A stretch of 64,000 nt of DNA from Belnapia arida (lineage in GTDB: Bacteria > Pseudomonadota > Alphaproteobacteria > Acetobacterales > Acetobacteraceae), in NCBI RefSeq assembly GCF_016773205.1, contig NZ_JAETWB010000002.1, positions 310,001 through 374,000 on the forward strand, written 5' to 3'. Shown here piece by piece: positions 55,959 to 64,000 of this stretch (the stretch's first letter is position 1; each line of letters begins with the position of its first letter). The notes beneath the pieces are model-generated. The model had not been told where the DNA came from and did no database searches. It saw only the letters and a program-made list of their open reading frames with translations. The position numbers were made by a program, and so were the translations under genes.

Positions 55959-56975
55959 GTGGACCAGGTGGCGCAAGCGGATCCTTTGGCATCCCGGGCC
56001 GGGCCGGAACAGCGACTGCTGGCCGCGCTGCCGCCTGGATGGCGGGCAGTAGGGCGCTGTCGCCTCGGCCTTGGCGGACCGGCCGGGGTGGGAATGGGGT
56101 GCATGGCGCTCGCCCATCCCGCCGTGGGGCTGGCGCTGATCGACCTCATCCCCAATGCGACACCGAATGCCGAGGCCAGGCTGCGCCGGGCACTGGAAGC
56201 GGCAAACTTCCCCGAGCGATGCCCAGGCACGCTGCCGGTCTGGCATGGCCGGGTGGACCCCTCGATGCTGCGCACCTTGCCGAAAGTGGTGGCCGAGGGA
56301 TTCGATGCGCTGCCGCCGCTCGGCCTAGGTGGCCCGGAGGGCTGGATCGGCGCGGTGCAGGCGGCGCTCGCCAGGGATCCGGCCTGGGAGGTGCCTGGCC
56401 GGCCGCGCGCCGCAGCGCCGACACCTTCCGCGCCGGATGTGGCCGAGGAGGATGAACCCGGCCTGGCACCGCGCCGGCGCCGGAGGCGGTGGATCGGGGG
56501 TGGCGTGGTCCTGGCCTGCTGCTTGGCAGCCGGCATCGCCTTGCTGCCAGCCGCCCCGGCGCCGACGCCGCCCAGCCCGCAGCCGTTGGCTGCGGCGCCT
56601 GCGCCCGAGTCTCAGCCGGTCCTGGCCGCCTTGCCGCCGCTACCGGCGCCGCCCGCGCCCGCGCCCGAGCCCGAGCCACCGGCGGCGCAGAACCTGCCGC
56701 CGATCGAGCGGGTGGTGCTGCCGGTACTGCGCCCCGTGGAGCCGCCACCGAAGCCGGCTGCCGAGCCGCCGGCTTCGGAGCCGGTGGTGGAGGAACCCGC
56801 GCTGGCCACGCCGCCCCCCGCGCCACCGCCCCCGCCACCGCTGCGCCAGGCTGCGGCGCCAAGGCCGCGCATCGACCCGAATTGCAGCCGCGCCCTGTTT
56901 CGTTTCCAGCAGGGCGAGCGGCTGACCGCTGCGGAGGAAGCCTTCGTCAGGACGGGCTGCGCCACCCGCCGCTGA
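55959..56975 (+). CDS. Proline-rich hypothetical membrane protein
   Basis: A 338-residue protein starting with GTG behind GGAAAGGAAC. Residues 1-165 form a soluble cytoplasmic part that includes PPGWRAVGRCRLGLGG and SMLRTLPKVVAEGFDALPPLG. A cluster of Arg (RRRRRRW) then leads into one hydrophobic helix at about 176-196, and the following 110 residues are a proline-alanine linker (PAPAPEPEPPAAQ and similar). The last 35 residues are a folded-looking tail with two Cys (DPNCSRALFRFQQGERL, GCATRR). The layout is reminiscent of TonB-like or wall-spanning proteins, but no domain is recognised. Confidence 0.6.
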   Translation: MDQVAQADPLASRAGPEQRLLAALPPGWRAVGRCRLGLGGPAGVGMGCMALAHPAVGLALIDLIPNATPNAEARLRRALEAANFPERCPGTLPVWHGRVDPSMLRTLPKVVAEGFDALPPLGLGGPEGWIGAVQAALARDPAWEVPGRPRAAAPTPSAPDVAEEDEPGLAPRRRRRRWIGGGVVLACCLAAGIALLPAAPAPTPPSPQPLAAAPAPESQPVLAALPPLPAPPAPAPEPEPPAAQNLPPIERVVLPVLRPVEPPPKPAAEPPASEPVVEEPALATPPPAPPPPPPLRQAAAPRPRIDPNCSRALFRFQQGERLTAAEEAFVRTGCATRR

Positions 56976-56984
56976 CCGGGGCGC

Positions 56985-58040
56985 CTATCGCAAGCCGGTG
57001 TTGATGGCCTCCAGCGCCGCCGCCCCGGGTACCAGCAGCGCATCGCCCAGCCGGTTGAGCGGCCGCGCGACGGTGCCGAGATTGGCATGCAGGTCCCGCG
57101 GGTCGGGGTCGATGAAGAGCAGGCCGGTGACGATCTCGCCGGCGGCCTTTCGCTCATGCAGGTGGTGCATGGCGGCGACGCGGTCGGTGGGGTCGTACTC
57201 GGCGTGCAGCTTGCGGAGCCGAAGGATGGAGCCGTCATGCTGCTCCACCTCCCGCACCTCGCCCGGCGCATAGTCGGCGGTGATCGGCGCGCGGCTGGTG
57301 ATCACGTCGAGCCGGTTCATCGCCTCGTTGTGCTCGCGGACGAAGTCGTAGCTCTTGGTCGAGCCCTCGTGGTTGTTGAAGGCGACGCAGGGGCTGATGC
57401 AGTCGATGAAGGCCGGCCCGTCATGCCGCATCGCCCCCTTGATGAGGGGGACGAGCTGGTCCTTGTCGCCCGAGAAGCTGCGCGCGACGTAGGTGGCGCC
57501 GAGCTGCAGCGCGATGCCGACGAGGTCGATCGCCTCGTCGGTGTTCACCGTGCCCTTCTTCGCCTTGGAGCCCTTGTCCGAGGTTGCTGAGAACTGCCCC
57601 TTGGTGAGGCCGTAGACGCCGTTGTTCTCGACGATATAGGCCATGTTCACGCCACGGCGGATGCTGTGGGCGAACTGGCCGAAGCCGATCGAGGCGCTGT
57701 CGCCGTCGCCCGAGACGCCGAGATAGAGCAGCTCCCGGTTGGCGAGGTTGGCGCCCGTCAGCACGCTCGGCATCCGGCCATGGACCGAGTTGAAGCCATG
57801 CGAGGCGCCGAGGAAGTAGTCCGGCGTCTTCGACGAGCAGCCGATGCCGGACATCTTGGCAACGCGGTGCGGCTCGATATCCAGCTCGAAGCAGGCCTGG
57901 ATGATGGCGGCGCTGATGCTGTCATGCCCGCAGCCGGCGCAGAGGGTGCTGATCGCCCCCTCGTAGTCGCGCCGGGTGTAGCCGAGCGCATTGGTCGGCA
58001 GCTTCGGGTGGTGCAGCTTGGGTTTCGGGAGGAAGCTCAT
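56985..58040 (-). CDS. korB: 2-oxoacid:ferredoxin oxidoreductase, beta subunit
   Basis: A 351-residue thiamine-diphosphate subunit. It carries the cluster cysteines (STLCAGCGHDSISAAI and SGIGCSSKT) and the TPP pocket GVSGDGDSASIGFGQFAHSI, then VENNGVYGLTKGQFSAT. KorAB-type enzymes oxidise 2-oxoglutarate (or another 2-oxoacid) to the acyl-CoA and reduce ferredoxin. It overlaps korA by four bases and is the last gene of the reverse unit. Confidence 0.93.
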   Translation of the reverse strand: MSFLPKPKLHHPKLPTNALGYTRRDYEGAISTLCAGCGHDSISAAIIQACFELDIEPHRVAKMSGIGCSSKTPDYFLGASHGFNSVHGRMPSVLTGANLANRELLYLGVSGDGDSASIGFGQFAHSIRRGVNMAYIVENNGVYGLTKGQFSATSDKGSKAKKGTVNTDEAIDLVGIALQLGATYVARSFSGDKDQLVPLIKGAMRHDGPAFIDCISPCVAFNNHEGSTKSYDFVREHNEAMNRLDVITSRAPITADYAPGEVREVEQHDGSILRLRKLHAEYDPTDRVAAMHHLHERKAAGEIVTGLLFIDPDPRDLHANLGTVARPLNRLGDALLVPGAAALEAINTGLR

Positions 58041-59875
58041 TCCGCGGCTGCTCCGGCGAAGGGAAGGATCTGGGCCAGCACCTTGTCGCCGATGGCGGCG
58101 CGGATGAAGCGCGCGGTGATCGGCGTCCCGTCATAGTGCAGCACGGGGATGAGCTGCTGCGGCACGATGCCGCACTCGTTCATCAACAGGGTGCGCAGCT
58201 GGGCGTCGCGGTTCTGCTCGACGACGAACACCTGGTCATGGTCGGCGACGAACCGCTCCACTTCCTGGTGGAAGGGGAAGGCGCGGATGCGCAGCGCATC
58301 GACATGGATGCCCTCCGCCTCCAGCGCCGACAGCGCCTCGCGCATCGCGGCGGAGGAACTGCCGTAGTAGATCACGCCCGTCCGCGTCGGCTCGGCCGCC
58401 TGGCGCAGCACGGGGCGGGGGACGATGCCCTTCGCCGTCTCGAATTTCTGCAGCAGGCGCTGCATGTTGTCGACATAGGCGGCGCCCACCTCGGTGTACT
58501 TGGCGAAGCGGTCGCGCGAGGTGCCCCGCGTGAAGAAGGCGCCCTTGCTGGGATGTGTCCCCGGATAGGTACGGTAGGGGATGCCGTCGCCATCGGCGTC
58601 GAGGTAGCGGCCGAAGACGCGGCCGGCCTCCAGCTCCTCCGCCGTCATCACCTTGCCGCGGTCCATCCGCCTGCTGTCGTCCCAGGCGAAGGGCTCGCAG
58701 AGCCAGTCATTCATGCCGATATCGAGGTCGAGCAGCACGAAAACCGGCTGCTGCAGCCGGTCGGCGATATCGAAGGCATCCGCCCCGAAGGCGAAGCACT
58801 CATGCGGATCCTCGGGGAGAAGGACGACGTGCTTGGTGTCGCCATGGCTGGCATAGGCGGCGGCCAGCACGTCCGACTGCTGGGTACGGGTCGGCATGCC
58901 GGTGCTGGGGCCGGCGCGCTGCACGTCGAAGATCACCGAGGGAATCTCGGCGAAATAGGAGAGGCCGACGAATTCCTGCATCAGCGAGATGCCCGGGCCC
59001 GAGGTTGCGGTGAAGGCCCGTGCCCCGTTCCAGGCAGCGCCAATGACGATGCCGATAGAGGCCAGCTCGTCCTCCGCCTGGACGATGGCGTAACGCTTGC
59101 GGCCGTCCGGGTCGGTGCGGAATTTCTTCGCGTAGCGCTCGAACCCCTCGGCCAGCGAGGTCGAGGGGGTGATCGGGTACCAGGCGCAGACCGTCGCGCC
59201 ACCATAGACGGCGCCGAGCCCGGCCGCGCTGTTGCCATCGACATAGATGCGGTCGCCGACCTTGTCGGCGCGCTCCAGCGTCAGGCCAAGCGGGCAGGGG
59301 AGGTTCGCCAAGGCCCAGTCGCGGCCCATCTGGAAGGCCTCCTGGTTCGGCTTCGCCAGCTTCTCCTTGCCCTTGTACTGCTCGGAGAGCAGCGTCTCCA
59401 CCACCGCCGGGTCGATCTGCAGCAGGGCCGAGAGCGCGCCGACATACATGATGTTCTTGAACAGTTGCCGCTGCCGCGCATCGGTGTAGGCCGCGTTGCA
59501 CATCGCGGTCAGCGGCACGCCGATGACATGGACGTCCTCGCGGAAGCGGCTCTGCGGCACCGGCCGCGTGCTGTCGTAGAACAGGTAGCCGCCCGGATCG
59601 ATCTCGGCGACGTCGCGCTCCCAGGTCTGCGGGTTCATCGCCACCATCAGGTCGACGCCGCCGCGCCGGCCGAGATACCCCTCGCCGGAGACGCGCACCT
59701 CGAACCAGGTCGGCAGGCCCTGGATGTTCGAGGGAAAGATGTTGCGGGACGCGATGGGGATGCCCATGCGCAGGATCGCCTTGGCGAAGAGCTGGTTGGC
59801 GCTGGCCGAGCCCGAGCCGTTCACATTGGCGAATTTGACGACGAAGTCGTTGGTCGCAGTCACCGGGCCGCGCAT
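58037..59875 (-). CDS. korA: 2-oxoacid:ferredoxin oxidoreductase, fused gamma-alpha subunit
   Basis: A 612-residue chain. The N-terminal gamma domain (about 1-190) opens FVVKFANVNGSGSASANQLF, and the alpha domain follows with CAWYPITPSTSLAEGFERYA and SVIFDVQRAGPSTGMPTRTQ, which binds CoA and orients the 2-oxoacid. The C-terminal part ends FVVEQNRDAQLRTLLMNE. ATG at 59875 lies within the last 16 bases of the upstream oxidoreductase gene. The pattern fits 2-oxoglutarate rather than pyruvate enzymes. Confidence 0.93.
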   Translation of the reverse strand: MRGPVTATNDFVVKFANVNGSGSASANQLFAKAILRMGIPIASRNIFPSNIQGLPTWFEVRVSGEGYLGRRGGVDLMVAMNPQTWERDVAEIDPGGYLFYDSTRPVPQSRFREDVHVIGVPLTAMCNAAYTDARQRQLFKNIMYVGALSALLQIDPAVVETLLSEQYKGKEKLAKPNQEAFQMGRDWALANLPCPLGLTLERADKVGDRIYVDGNSAAGLGAVYGGATVCAWYPITPSTSLAEGFERYAKKFRTDPDGRKRYAIVQAEDELASIGIVIGAAWNGARAFTATSGPGISLMQEFVGLSYFAEIPSVIFDVQRAGPSTGMPTRTQQSDVLAAAYASHGDTKHVVLLPEDPHECFAFGADAFDIADRLQQPVFVLLDLDIGMNDWLCEPFAWDDSRRMDRGKVMTAEELEAGRVFGRYLDADGDGIPYRTYPGTHPSKGAFFTRGTSRDRFAKYTEVGAAYVDNMQRLLQKFETAKGIVPRPVLRQAAEPTRTGVIYYGSSSAAMREALSALEAEGIHVDALRIRAFPFHQEVERFVADHDQVFVVEQNRDAQLRTLLMNECGIVPQQLIPVLHYDGTPITARFIRAAIGDKVLAQILPFAGAAAE

Positions 59876-61662
59876 GCGTGCACCCTTTCGGCCTTGGGCC
59901 TCGCGCTTTCGAGGAGGAATTTCTGCATGTCCCAGGCGCCGGTCGGGCAGCGCTCGGCGCACATGCCGCAATGCAGGCAGACATCCTCGTCCTTGGCCAT
60001 CACGCGGCCGGTCTTCAGCCCGTCCGCGACGTAGATCGCCTGCTCGAGGTTATGCGCCGGCATCTTGAGCCGGTCGCGCAGCTCCATCTCCTCGCCATCG
60101 GCGGTGAAGGTGATGCAGTCGACTGGGCAGATGTCGACGCAGGCATCGCATTCGATGCAGAGCTTGGCGCTGAAGACCGTCTGCACGTCGCAGTTCAGGC
60201 AGCGCTGCGCCTCCTTGAAGGCCAGCTCCCGGTCGTAGCCGAGCTCCACCTCGGTCTTGATGTCGCGCAGCGCCACCTCGTTCTCGGCATGCGGCACCTT
60301 GAAGCGCAGGTCGAGTGAGACCGCGCTGTCGTAGCTCCACTCGTGGATGCCCATCTTCTGGCTGGACATCACCACATCCGGCGGCGGCCGCTGCGCCACG
60401 TCCTCGCTGCGGCAGAACAGGTCGATGGAGACGGCGGCCTGGTGGCCATGCGCCACCGCCCAGATGATGTTCTTCGGCCCGAAGGCCGCATCGCCGCCGA
60501 AAAAGACCTGCGGCAGCGTCGACTGCAGGGTCTCCTCGTTGAGCGTCGGCAACCCCCAGCGGTCGAACTCGATGCCGAGATCGCCCTCGATCCAGGGGAA
60601 GGCATTCTCCTGGCCGATGGCGACCAGCACGTCATCCGCCTCGATGACGACGTCCGGCTCGCCGGAGGGCACGAGCTGGCGGCGGCCCTTCGCATCGCGC
60701 TCGGCCTTCACGGCCTCGAAGACCATGCCGGTCAGGCGCCCGTCCTCGTGCAGCACCTCCTTCGGCACCAGCCAGTTGCGAATGGGGATGCCCTCCTTCA
60801 GCGCGTCCTCCTTCTCCCAGGGGCTCGCCTTCATCTCCTCGAAGCCGGAGCGGACGACGACCGTCACCTGCTCGCCGCCCAGGCGCCGGGCGGAGCGGCA
60901 GCAATCCATCGCCGTGTTGCCGCCGCCGAGCACGATGACGCGCCGGCCGACCTTCTCGATATGCCCGAAGGAGACGGACGAGAGCCAGTCGATGCCGATA
61001 TGGATATTGGCCGCGGCCTCCTGGCGCCCTGGCACGTCGAGGTCCCGCCCGCGCGGCGCTCCGGCGCCGACGAAGACGGCATCATAGCCTTCAGCGAGCA
61101 GTGTCCGCAGGCTGCCGACCCGCTGGTCGTAATAGGTGACGACGCCGCCGCGGCCGGTGATGTAGCCGACTTCCTCGTCGATCACGCTCTCCGGCAGGCG
61201 GAAGCGCGGAATCTGGCTGCGGATGAAGCCGCCGCCCTTCGCCTGTTCGTCATAGACATGCACCTCGTAGCCGAGCGGGGCGAGGTCGCGCGCGACGGTC
61301 AGGCTCGCCGGCCCGGCGCCGATGCAGGCGATGCGCTTGCCATTGCCGACGGCCGGGATGGGCGGCATCCGCCCCAGCACATCCTCCTTGTTATCGGCGG
61401 CGACGCGCTTGAGGCGGCAGATGGCCACCGGCTCCTCCTCCACCCGCCCGCGCCGGCAGGCCGGCTCGCAGGGACGGTCGCAGGTGCGGCCGAGCACGCC
61501 GGGGAAGACGTTGGAGTGCCAGTTGACCATGTAGGCGTCGGAATAGCGCCCGGCGGCGATCAGCCGGATGTACTCGGGCACGGGCGTATGGGCCGGGCAG
61601 GCCCATTGGCAATCGACGACCTTGTGGAAATAGTCGGGATTGTTGATGTCGGTCGGCGTCAC
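59860..61662 (-). CDS. Fe-S flavoprotein NAD(P)H:ferredoxin-type oxidoreductase (GltD-like)
   Basis: A 600-residue protein that starts with GTG behind GGGGAG. Layout: an N-terminal 4Fe-4S part (CQWACPAHTPVPEYI, CDRPCEPACRRG), an FAD-binding loop (CIGAGPASLTVARDLAPLGY), an NAD(P)-binding loop (VIVLGGGNTAMDCCRSARRL), and C-terminal two-cluster ferredoxin domain (CIECDACVDICPVDCI and CLHCGMCAERCP). It resembles the small subunit of glutamate synthase with added ferredoxin clusters, so it could pass electrons from KorAB-reduced clusters to NAD(P)+. It heads the operon and overlaps korA by 16 bases. Confidence 0.9.
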   Translation of the reverse strand: MTPTDINNPDYFHKVVDCQWACPAHTPVPEYIRLIAAGRYSDAYMVNWHSNVFPGVLGRTCDRPCEPACRRGRVEEEPVAICRLKRVAADNKEDVLGRMPPIPAVGNGKRIACIGAGPASLTVARDLAPLGYEVHVYDEQAKGGGFIRSQIPRFRLPESVIDEEVGYITGRGGVVTYYDQRVGSLRTLLAEGYDAVFVGAGAPRGRDLDVPGRQEAAANIHIGIDWLSSVSFGHIEKVGRRVIVLGGGNTAMDCCRSARRLGGEQVTVVVRSGFEEMKASPWEKEDALKEGIPIRNWLVPKEVLHEDGRLTGMVFEAVKAERDAKGRRQLVPSGEPDVVIEADDVLVAIGQENAFPWIEGDLGIEFDRWGLPTLNEETLQSTLPQVFFGGDAAFGPKNIIWAVAHGHQAAVSIDLFCRSEDVAQRPPPDVVMSSQKMGIHEWSYDSAVSLDLRFKVPHAENEVALRDIKTEVELGYDRELAFKEAQRCLNCDVQTVFSAKLCIECDACVDICPVDCITFTADGEEMELRDRLKMPAHNLEQAIYVADGLKTGRVMAKDEDVCLHCGMCAERCPTGAWDMQKFLLESARPKAERVHACAAR

Positions 61663-61845
61663 GCGCGCGACTCCCCTGGACGCATTTCGAATTCCTCCTG
61701 TCGGCCTCTGCGGGCCCGTGGCAGGGAGCTTGCCCCAAGCCCGGTAGCCCCGCAACGACCTGATCGCAGCCGTGCCGAAGCCCCGCTTGCGGCCCTGCCG
61801 GCCCCCGCCGATGATGCGGCATGGGCCAGGGGAGGGGGCAGCGAA

Positions 61846-62672
61846 TGAAGCTCATCAGCTTCGCAATCGGCGGCGAAGCGCGCTATGGCGCGGTGGAAGG
61901 GGAGACGGTGATCGACTCACCGCCCGGCTTGGAGGGCGTTTCCCGAGCCTCCTGGCACTGATCGAGGCGGAAGCGCAAGCGGCCCTCGCCGCGCAAGGCC
62001 CGCGCCATGCGCTCGCCGACATCACTTGGCGCGAGCCGCTCCCCGAGGCCCACCGCATTTTCTGCGTCGGCGCCAACTGCCCGAAGATCCATCCAACCGG
62101 CGGCGTGGTCAGCGGCCCGGAATTCCCCCGCCATCTTCCAGAAGCCGGCCGAGACGCTGGTGCCGCACAAAGCGCCGTTGCGGACGCCGGCCGCCTCTCG
62201 CCAATTCGACTATGAGGGGAACTGGCCTTCGTCATCGGCCGCGGCGGAGCCGATATTCCGCCCGGCGAGGCCCTCTCCCACATCGCGGGCTATACTTGCC
62301 TGAATGATGGTTCGGTGCGTGACTTCCAGAAGCACAGCGTCTGGGCCGGCAAGAATTTCGTGCGCTCGGCGGCTTCGGCCTCTGGATGGTGACGGCCGAC
62401 GAGGTGAGCGACCCTGCTGCGCTGACGCTGGTGACGCGGCTGAACGGCGAGGAGGTGCGGCGCACAGGCCTCGACCGCATGTTCTTCAGCGTTCCTGCGA
62501 TCATCACCTATCTCTCGGCAGTGACGCCGTTGCTGCCAGGCGACGTGGTCGCCACGGCTCACCCGAGGGCAGCGGCGCCACCCGCACCCCGCCACGCTGG
62601 CTGGTGCCCGGCGACCGGATCGAAGTGGAGGTGGAAAGGGTCGGGGTGCTGGAGAATATCGTCGGCCGGTAA
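61846..62672 (+). pseudogene. Fumarylacetoacetate hydrolase-family pseudogene
   Basis: Fragments of one FAH-fold protein lie in order but in changing frames. They run from the start MKLISFAIGGEARYGAVEG, then FPSLLALIEAEAQAALAAQG, FCVGANCPKIHP, PHKAPLRTP, GADIPPGEALSHIAGYTCLN, FGLWMVTADEVSDPAALTLV and the end RIEVEVERVGVLENIVGR at 62672. At least five frame changes are needed (near 61930, 62125, 62215, 62370 and 62560). The metal ligand pattern and lengths suit a 2-keto-acid hydrolase of about 275 residues, so the gene is dead or the sequence contains several errors. It is divergent from the KOR operon. Confidence 0.75.
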
Positions 62673-62852
62673 GCCTACAACTTAAGGTAGAAATTCTGAT
62701 GGAATATTCGTCGTTCCAGGCAAGGTTCGCACGCCTCCGTCAAACACGGAATAGTTTCAGGATTCGCGCTGTCTCTTCCGCTACATCATCGAACGCTGGC
62801 TAGTTGCTCAGGGGCCGGTCTGTTCCACCGATGCGTGATGAAAGAGGAAGGG

Positions 62853-63191
62853 ATGCGTCTCCTGCTCCTGTTGCCGGCGCTTGTCCTCGCCGGCTGCGCC
62901 ATGTCCGAGGCCGACCGCCAAGCCGAGGCGGAGCTGGCCACCGTCCGCCAGGCGTCGATGTCCGGCCCCTCCCTTACCTGGGAGGAGCTCAACATCCACC
63001 CGACGCTCGTTGCCCACCCCTGCTCCGTGGGAACGCTGGTGAATGCCAGCCGCCAGGTCGTCGGCTACTGCCGCGCCGGCCGCCAGTGCCGGACGATGGA
63101 CTGGCGCCCCGTCGCCGCCGGCTGCACGGAACCGCAAATCCGCCAGACCAGCGCCCCGGCGCGCACCGCCGCTCTCGATACGGGCCGGTAA
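62853..63191 (+). CDS. Predicted lipoprotein
   Basis: A 112-residue protein starting behind AGAGGAAGG. The signal MRLLLLLPALVLAGC ends in the lipobox LAGC. The mature part has a coiled-looking start (SEADRQAEAELATVRQASM) and four Cys in the second half (HPCSVGTLVNAS, YCRAGRQCRTMDW, AAGCTEP) that may pair in disulfides. I recognise no family. Confidence 0.7.
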   Translation: MRLLLLLPALVLAGCAMSEADRQAEAELATVRQASMSGPSLTWEELNIHPTLVAHPCSVGTLVNASRQVVGYCRAGRQCRTMDWRPVAAGCTEPQIRQTSAPARTAALDTGR

Positions 63192-63231
63192 TCTCCATTG
63201 CGGCCCGCCCCCGGCGCGGTACACCGGGGGC

Positions 63232-63654
63232 GTGCTGCACCTCATCAAGCTCTCGGTCGGCCCCAAGGATGTGGGGCAGCTCCGGGCCATCCAGGCCCGG
63301 CGGGCGGTGGTCGAGCCTCCGCTCCGCCATCAGACGCGGATGATGCCGAAGCGCGCCGCCGAGATCCTCGCCGGCGGCTCGATCTACTGGGTGGTCGCCG
63401 GCTTCTTGCAGGTGCGCCAGCGCATCATCGACATCATTGAGGAGGAATGGGACGACGGCTCCCGCTGCGCCGGTCTGGTGCTGGACCCGGAGCTGGTCGC
63501 CGTCGCCGCCCGGCCGGTAAAGCCCTTCCAGGGCTGGCGCTACCTGGAGCCGGAGGCCGCCCCGGCGGATGTCGTCGCCAGCATCGAGGGCGAGGGGGCC
63601 GAGGCCATGCCGGAGCGCCTGCGCGCCGAGCTTCGCGCCCTCGGTCTGCTGTAG
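63232..63654 (+). CDS. DUF1489 family protein
   Basis: A 140-residue soluble protein that starts with GTG. It has the DUF1489 pattern: MLHLIKLSVGPKDVGQLRAI, QTRMMPKRAAEILAGGSIYW and GWRYLEPEAAPADV. This family is nearly confined to alphaproteobacteria; its function is unknown. It follows the lipoprotein gene by 40 bases. Confidence 0.9.
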   Translation: MLHLIKLSVGPKDVGQLRAIQARRAVVEPPLRHQTRMMPKRAAEILAGGSIYWVVAGFLQVRQRIIDIIEEEWDDGSRCAGLVLDPELVAVAARPVKPFQGWRYLEPEAAPADVVASIEGEGAEAMPERLRAELRALGLL

Positions 63655-63729
63655 CCGGATGACGCGGCGGTAAGCCGCTGCGCGCGGGGTCGACGGACTA
63701 CGCCGGCACCCCTTTGAAGCTTCGCCGAG

Positions 63730-64000
63730 CCCGCCATCCCGGCGCGTCCCCAAGGTCACCACCATCGCCTCGCAGCAAAGACGGCAGGATGACGGCACCG
63801 ACAGCGCCTGCTTCTTCAATGCCGAGTTCTTCGTCCCGCCGAAGCTCGAGAAGGACGTCGCCCATGTCGCGCCGCCGCCCGGCTACCGGCTGGAATGGAG
63901 TTGGCGATTTCCGCAGATTGCAGGATGCCATCGCCGGGCTGAAGGTGTTGGTGCCGGTGGCCCTCGTCTGCATCGGTGCTCGATGCATGAGGCTTATTCG
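63730..64000 (+). pseudogene. Remnant of a heavy-metal RND efflux pump (CusA/CzcA type)
   Basis: From about 63749 one frame encodes KVTTIASQQRRQDDGTDSAC, then FFNAEFFVPPK, which resembles the porter segment of CzcA/CusA pumps (usual form SQxGRxDDGTD..FFNAEFFVPLK). It then jumps directly to APPPGYRLEW, a piece that normally lies some 200 residues later. After a frame change near 63905 it continues GDFRRLQDAIAGLKVLVPVAL. Thus an internal deletion and at least one frameshift are present. It runs to the end of the window. Confidence 0.55.

Overview
The window looks like chromosomal DNA of a high-G+C alphaproteobacterium, most likely an Acetobacteraceae member of the Roseomonas type. This rests on codon use strongly biased to G/C in third positions, a hopanoid-transport RND protein, a mutS-glnD pair, a fused CoaBC, a 2-oxoacid:ferredoxin oxidoreductase operon and several alphaproteobacterial domains of unknown function (DUF1489, DUF1674/SDHAF4, DUF6311, DUF6166). 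No rRNA, tRNA, CRISPR array, prophage or intact insertion sequence was recognised.

Layout. 1-4.5 kb: CopC (5' end outside the window), CopD and an HpnN-like RND protein, all forward. 4.5-9.8 kb: murJ and a GcvA-type LysR gene (reverse), a TauE/SafE permease divergent from the LysR gene, and a chemotaxis receptor. 10.3-21 kb: a ClC transporter, the reverse mutS-glnD unit, then maeB with two small genes. 21-30.6 kb: coaBC, a TauD-like dioxygenase, a lone receiver protein, a DUF6311 membrane protein, an SDR dehydrogenase, two tiny lipoproteins, a DUF2459 lipoprotein, an HWE histidine kinase and a sorbosone-dehydrogenase-like lipoprotein. 30.7-35.8 kb: an RTX repeat protein whose last part is frameshifted, a GST behind a hairpin that masks its ribosome-binding site, an HU-like protein, and a tight GST-EVE-GFA-Rieske run. 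36-44.7 kb: acs, an SDHAF4-like protein, htpX, cytochrome c, dienelactone hydrolase, DUF3047, MFS, flavin reductase and a LysR regulator. 44.7-50.5 kb: a decayed sensor gene, a 25-residue micro-ORF with an extreme Shine-Dalgarno sequence, and a complete livHMGF plus substrate-binding-protein unit. 50.6-57 kb: a carboxymuconolactone-decarboxylase-like protein, an ADP-forming acyl-CoA ligase, DUF6166, a GntR regulator with TGATATATCA palindromes, a fatty-acid hydroxylase, a tiny membrane protein and a proline-rich membrane protein. 57-61.7 kb: a three-gene KOR operon (KorB, KorA and an Fe-S flavoprotein). 61.8-64 kb: a fumarylacetoacetase-family pseudogene with several frameshifts, a small lipoprotein, DUF1489 and the remnant of a heavy-metal RND pump at the right edge.

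Most of the window is core metabolism and envelope biology: acetate activation by two different ligases, malate decarboxylation, ferredoxin-linked 2-oxoacid oxidation, CoA synthesis, PII control, mismatch repair and lipid II flipping. The parts worth a second look are small and regulatory: the SD-masking hairpin before the GST, the micro-ORF with a 14-base anti-16S match, the palindromes shared by the GntR and hydroxylase genes, and several decaying genes.
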